DNA of 64,000 bases from Ciona intestinalis. Taxonomy: Eukaryota > Chordata > Ascidiacea > Phlebobranchia > Cionidae. Numbering within the stretch: the stretch's first letter is position 1; each line of letters begins with the position of its first letter. Positions 49,463 to 64,000 of the stretch are shown one piece after another. Below the pieces are notes generated by a model. The model did not search any database, was not told where the DNA came from, and saw nothing but the letters and a program-made list of their open reading frames with translations. Made by a program: the position numbers and the translations under genes. The stretch covers positions 5,278,535 to 5,342,534 of the forward strand of contig NC_020169.2 in NCBI RefSeq assembly GCF_000224145.3, in the 5' to 3' direction.

Positions 49463-52400
49463 ATGTTTGGTGAGAAAGCCTTGGATTTAATACGTGAAGT
49501 TCATCGGACCAGAGAAGGCTCACTTGGTCCATACAATGTAAGTAATGTTTGTATTTCTCTAAAAGCCGGTAAAAGTAAAGATGTTTCAGGTTTAAAGGCC
49601 TGTGTTGGTGTTTTAGTGTTTAAATACAAAACTGGCGATGTCATTTATGTGAAATTTTTATCTTTTATTAAAAAATTGATAGGACAGTTTTTGTTCACTA
49701 ATGAGTTGTCTAAATTGTTTTTAAAAAAACACAAAACGTGGTAACTTATTAGCTGGCGTCGTGGCTCAGTGGTTTAGGCTTTCCGGCGTCGTGGCTCAGT
49801 GGTTTAGGCGTCTGCATCGAGACCCGAAGGGCCCCAGTTCGATGCTCGACGGCGGTACTAATACTGATCGGCGTATGTGTCCTTGGGCAAGACACTTAAC
49901 GGACATTGCTCCAACCCAGCGGTCACTTATGGGTTGTCCAAATTACAGTCATACACAGGAAAAAAACAAACAATTACCCACAAAGTTGCATATATATGGT
50001 GACTCGCTGCCCAGACGAGGATAAACCTTCTGTGGAAGTGCGTCCGGTTGTGACGTTGTGAGTACGAGTGTGGTTCTCGAATGATGTTCGCGAATCGTGT
50101 GAGAACGAGTTCGCAGAAATAGTCCGCAGATGGAGTCCTATATATACGGGTCAAGAATCGGGACAAAAAACGGAACTTGGTCGGACCGGAGAACGAGTTC
50201 GCAGAAATAGTCTGCAGATGGAGTCCTACGGGTCAAGAATCGGGACAAAAAACGGGACTTGGTCGGAACGGAGAACGAGTTCGCAGAAATAGTCTGCAGA
50301 TGGAGTCCTATATATACGGGTCAAGAATCGGGACAAAAAACGGGACTTGATCGGAACACTGGAGTCGGAACATGATAACAAGAACTTCACTACCGCGAGC
50401 ACGTCACTTCCGGACGTACAAGGGTGTTGGGGTAATGGGCCAAGTCTGGCCTAAATCCCAGGTCCTCACAGACCTCACCCATACAGAATAGAATAGAATA
50501 GAACTCATTAGCTGGCACAAAGCATATAAAACAAAACATCTGTGTTATAACAGTTGCAGAAGATCCAACAATGCAGTTTCCCCTTCTAACTTATTGACTT
50601 AATTTTCACCGAATTGTGTCATACAACGTCAAAAAGTTTATTAATTTGCTTCTTTATTAATAGGAAGATGGTGTTCGACAAGTCTTGGAAGAAATGCAAG
50701 TTTTGTACGAAGCCAACCAACAAGATGTGTAAGTACATTATGTTGTACTGTGGGGTAAGATGGGACACCTTTAGCACATGATTAATATCCAATAATGCGG
50801 ATTGTGTTTAATCAATTAACAAAAGTCTATGAGAGTCGTAAGGATACGGTTTTATAATTCATTTAATGTTCATTGTTTACTACCAAATGGGAGAAGAAAA
50901 TGAAATAAAAAGGTTTTCTATCTTTCCCCACTTTATTACATATACAATGCAATTATCCTACTGTTGTTTTAGCGCTCAACTTGTACAAAACGATTCCGAC
51001 CAAACCTCTTTAACTGCCGTTCAAATACGACACGACAGTTTGCAACGAAACAAACGATGTTTGCTCGCTTATCTGTGAGTTACAAATATATTCTTATGTT
51101 CTTTTATGCTATGTATCCGTATGTATGCCTGGGTTGATGGTTTGCTACGCATCCAGAGGTAATGGCTTCAAGGCTCCTCGATGCAACTGTTGTTTGCCTA
51201 TGTGTTCTTGGGCAAGACACTTAACAACAATTGCTCTAACCCAGTGGCCACTAATGGGTTGTCTAGTTTGTCGGCAATAATATATATATATATTAAAATT
51301 GGTGTATGTTGGCCACATAAATTCCCAACATAATTCTTTTCTTTTCTATCTATGACACAAACTGTTCAAAATTGTAATCCATATTTATTCATGCTTTTTA
51401 AAATAGATATGGTTAAACAAACTAAATGGTTCTAATTATAAAGTTTTATAATAATATCCAATCCAGATACAACCGATTACAAAAGATCCGCGCTTTACGT
51501 TGGGAGTTTGGAAGTGTGTTGCCTACTGATGTAAGAGGGAACATGTCTCCAAAAGAAGTTTGTATCATTTGTATGTATTTGTTTCTTTATATAGTAGGTT
51601 GGGGGAAGATGGGACACCTTTTTTTCTATTTTTCTCTTCTCATTTAGTAGTAAACAAAATTTAAAGAATTATAAAACGGTATCCTAACGACTCCCGTAGG
51701 CCGTTGTTTAAAACACGATCAGGATATTTAGATATATTATGTGTAAAAGGTGACCCATCTTCCCCCAACCTAATATATACGTACCATGTGTCTACTAATG
51801 GCCTTGTTTGTTTGGGAGACTTATTGCTGGAAAATGGTGACTAAAATAAAAATGTGTTGGAACCAAACCCACAAGGTTACATACCTGGTAACTCGTGAGC
51901 TGGTGGGAGGTCTATCAACAGCCGTGTTATAAGACTGTCGTTATCCGGCCCTGTGAGGATAAATTAAGTTACATTTACTCAAATTCAGAACTTAAGTTAT
52001 TGTTGTCGTTTCAGATAGAATGGTTCACCAAATACAACCGTGCGCTCGCAAACTACATGAGATCACTTGGGAACGGAGGACTTGATCTTACTCAGGTTTT
52101 ATATTTTCTATTAGCTTGCTAGCATGTATTGTTGTGGCTCATGTAAGTGAAGCTGTCACATGGGCCTCAATTCTGTTACTTCTGCTACCAGGTGTGATGT
52201 AAATAATCTTTAAGCAGCTCATCTGGTATAAAAACGTAGTGTATATGTGTCACATTTCTTTAAGTCTTGCCCGGTGACAGCTGAAACATCGGAACAGAAT
52301 CCTCACAGGGCCGGATAACGGAAACACACTACGTTTTATGCCGGATTAACTGCTAAAAGATTATTAATTTATGCTTTGTTAATGGCAAGCAGTTCTGTAC

Positions 52401-52814
52401 TTTCTTATAGGCCATAGACGGTATTTTTTATTATTGTAGTTAGATGTTGTACACATGTGTTCTGTTTCATGCACCTTGTGCCCCTTTACAAGTTACCACA
52501 TATGTAACTTTGTGATTGTGGCTAAGTGTCCTGGTAGCAGCGATGAGCCTTTAACCAATAATGACCTTTTGTGCCCGCTTAGTGTTAACACTTTTTTGGA
52601 CGTTTACGTTTAGACTAAACTTATATAAACTACCACACAGGACTTGCACCCTCCACAAAACGTTCACATTGAAGTTCGCTGTGTAGAAGATAAAGGTGAA
52701 CTTGAACTGGACGATGGCTCAAAAATTCTCCTCAAAAAAAATTCTCTTCATTACCTACCGAGGTCTCAGTGCGAGCATTTGATACGACAAGGTGTCCTTA
52801 AACACGTCACTTGA
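49463..52814 (+). CDS. GINS1: GINS complex subunit 1 (PSF1), 6 exons, 195 aa
   Basis: GINS is part of the CMG replicative helicase (Cdc45-MCM-GINS) and of replication initiation in the nucleus. Exons: 49463-49537, 50664-50728, 50973-51074, 51467-51557, 52015-52095, 52641-52814; 588 nt with stop. The start [15 protein letters not shown] fits the family N-terminus exactly, so the open frame further upstream is ignored. Family landmarks: [47 protein letters not shown] in near form, [26 protein letters not shown] and the C-terminal [19 protein letters not shown] (B domain, needed for CMG assembly in other species). Length matches the human protein (196). Complete and intact; its 3' end lies 187 bp from the convergent kinase gene. 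Confidence 0.95.
49752..50030 (+). repeat. tRNA-derived SINE, second head type, with duplicated head
   Basis: The head GGCGTCGTGGCTCAGTGGTT occurs twice in succession (49756 and 49784). The second copy continues through GTTCGATGCTCG (B box), CCTTGGGCAAGACAC, ACTTATGGGTTGTCCAAATT and the tail start ACCCACAAAGTTGC. Head differs from that at 42978. Confidence 0.8.
50100..50362 (+). repeat. Minisatellite, three units of about 80-87 bp
   Basis: GAGAACGAGTTCGCAGAAAT, CTGCAGATGGAGTCCTA, GGGTCAAGAATCGGGACAAA and ACTTGGTCGGA recur three times. The middle unit lacks a TATATA insert present in the others. Confidence 0.9.
50505..50565 (+). repeat. SINE tail fragment
   Basis: CATTAGCTGGCACAAAGCAT and AACATCTGTGTTATAACAG. 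Confidence 0.55.
50744..50944 (-). repeat. MITE copy in GINS1 intron 2
   Basis: GTACTGTGGGGTAAGATGGG to TCTTTCCCCACTTTATTACA. Confidence 0.8.
51125..51282 (+). repeat. SINE head and body in GINS1 intron 3
   Basis: TAATGGCTTCAAGGCTCCTC (B-box area), GTGTTCTTGGGCAAGACAC, CACTAATGGGTTGTCTAG. Confidence 0.7.
51588..51779 (+). repeat. MITE copy in GINS1 intron 4
   Basis: TATATAGTAGGTTGGGGGAAG to TTCCCCCAACCTAATATATA; the ends carry matching compensatory changes (GTTGGGGG / CCCCCAAC). Confidence 0.9.
51865..51995 (+). repeat. SINE tail in GINS1 intron 4
   Basis: CCCACAAGGTTACATACCTG, AACTCGTGAGCTGGTGGGAG, GTGAGGATAAATTAAG. Confidence 0.75.
52165..52350 (+). repeat. Third repeat family, longest copy
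   Basis: TGTTACTTCTGCTACCAGGT, GTAAATAATCTTTAAGCAGC, TCATCTGGTATAAAAACG, then ACACTACGTTTTATGCCGGA in the opposite sense, so the element looks like a foldback. Related pieces occur at about 7895-7985, 22755-22875 and 61630-61720. Confidence 0.6.
52438..52515 (-). repeat. SINE tail fragment, minus strand
   Basis: TGTTCTGTTTCATGCACC and AAGTTACCACATATGTAACT are the complement of the tail. Confidence 0.6.
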
Positions 52815-53001
52815 TCTCAGCTTTTCTACATGTTTTATTGGCCACCCGAGAAGGCACACACACGTTAGTTAGTTCTCATCATACATTGCACAGAGACTAT
52901 ACTGCATGGCAGGCATCTATAATTTTACAAAACAGTGAAAGGCACGCCTCTGCCTGAGTTCACGAAGCTCGATCTCCCATCTCAACCTTCCAAGGTTATT
53001 C

Positions 53002-64000
<10,999 letters not shown>

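Noticed and set aside
49783..49860. Possible tRNA gene
   Set aside because: A and B boxes are present but the acceptor stem does not pair, and SINE body and tail follow directly; it is a SINE head.

Overview
The window is animal genomic DNA from a tunicate, most likely a Ciona species. The evidence is the AT-rich sequence, short GT-AG introns of mostly 200-700 bp, chordate-type genes (HHIPL1 with an SRCR tail, MAP10, protein kinase D) and dense small repeats resembling the MITEs and tRNA-derived SINEs described from Ciona. It is not bacterial, so there are no operons or ribosome binding sites. Two 50-N gaps (42548-42597, 55534-55583) show it is a draft assembly.

3.7-34.0 kb, the most unusual part: three tandem plus-strand genes (called A, B and C here) for single-pass membrane proteins whose long Ser/Glu-rich cytoplasmic part ends in plakin (plectin-type) repeat domains. 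Gene A (27 exons, 1487 aa) and gene B (19 exons, 886 aa) have two plakin repeat domains plus a terminal linker module. They share intron positions and phases across that region. Gene C (9 exons, about 800 aa) has a signal peptide, a tiny ectodomain, a membrane helix, a PDZ domain of AHNAK/periaxin type, a Ser-rich stretch and one plakin repeat domain in a single uninterrupted exon. All three splice after the membrane segment in phase 1, so they form one family. None carries a plakin domain, spectrin repeats, coiled-coil rod or actin-binding domain. Plakin repeats bind intermediate filaments in known plakins, so the inferred role is direct attachment of intermediate filaments to a membrane. Their introns are packed with about 33 copies of one MITE family.

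34.0-37.8 kb: no convincing protein gene. A promoter-like, CRE-rich stretch with good splice signals may hold a short spliced transcript.

37.8-52.8 kb: MAP10 (intronless CDS), HHIPL1 (13 exons, folate-receptor-like Cys domain, propeller and SRCR) and GINS1/PSF1 (6 exons, complete), all on the plus strand.

53.0-64.0 kb: a protein kinase D gene on the minus strand, convergent with GINS1 and running off the right end (5' part missing). Its HRD exon occurs twice around the second N gap, probably an assembly artefact. The genes from MAP10 onwards are ordinary housekeeping or signalling genes with no evident functional link to the plakin cluster.
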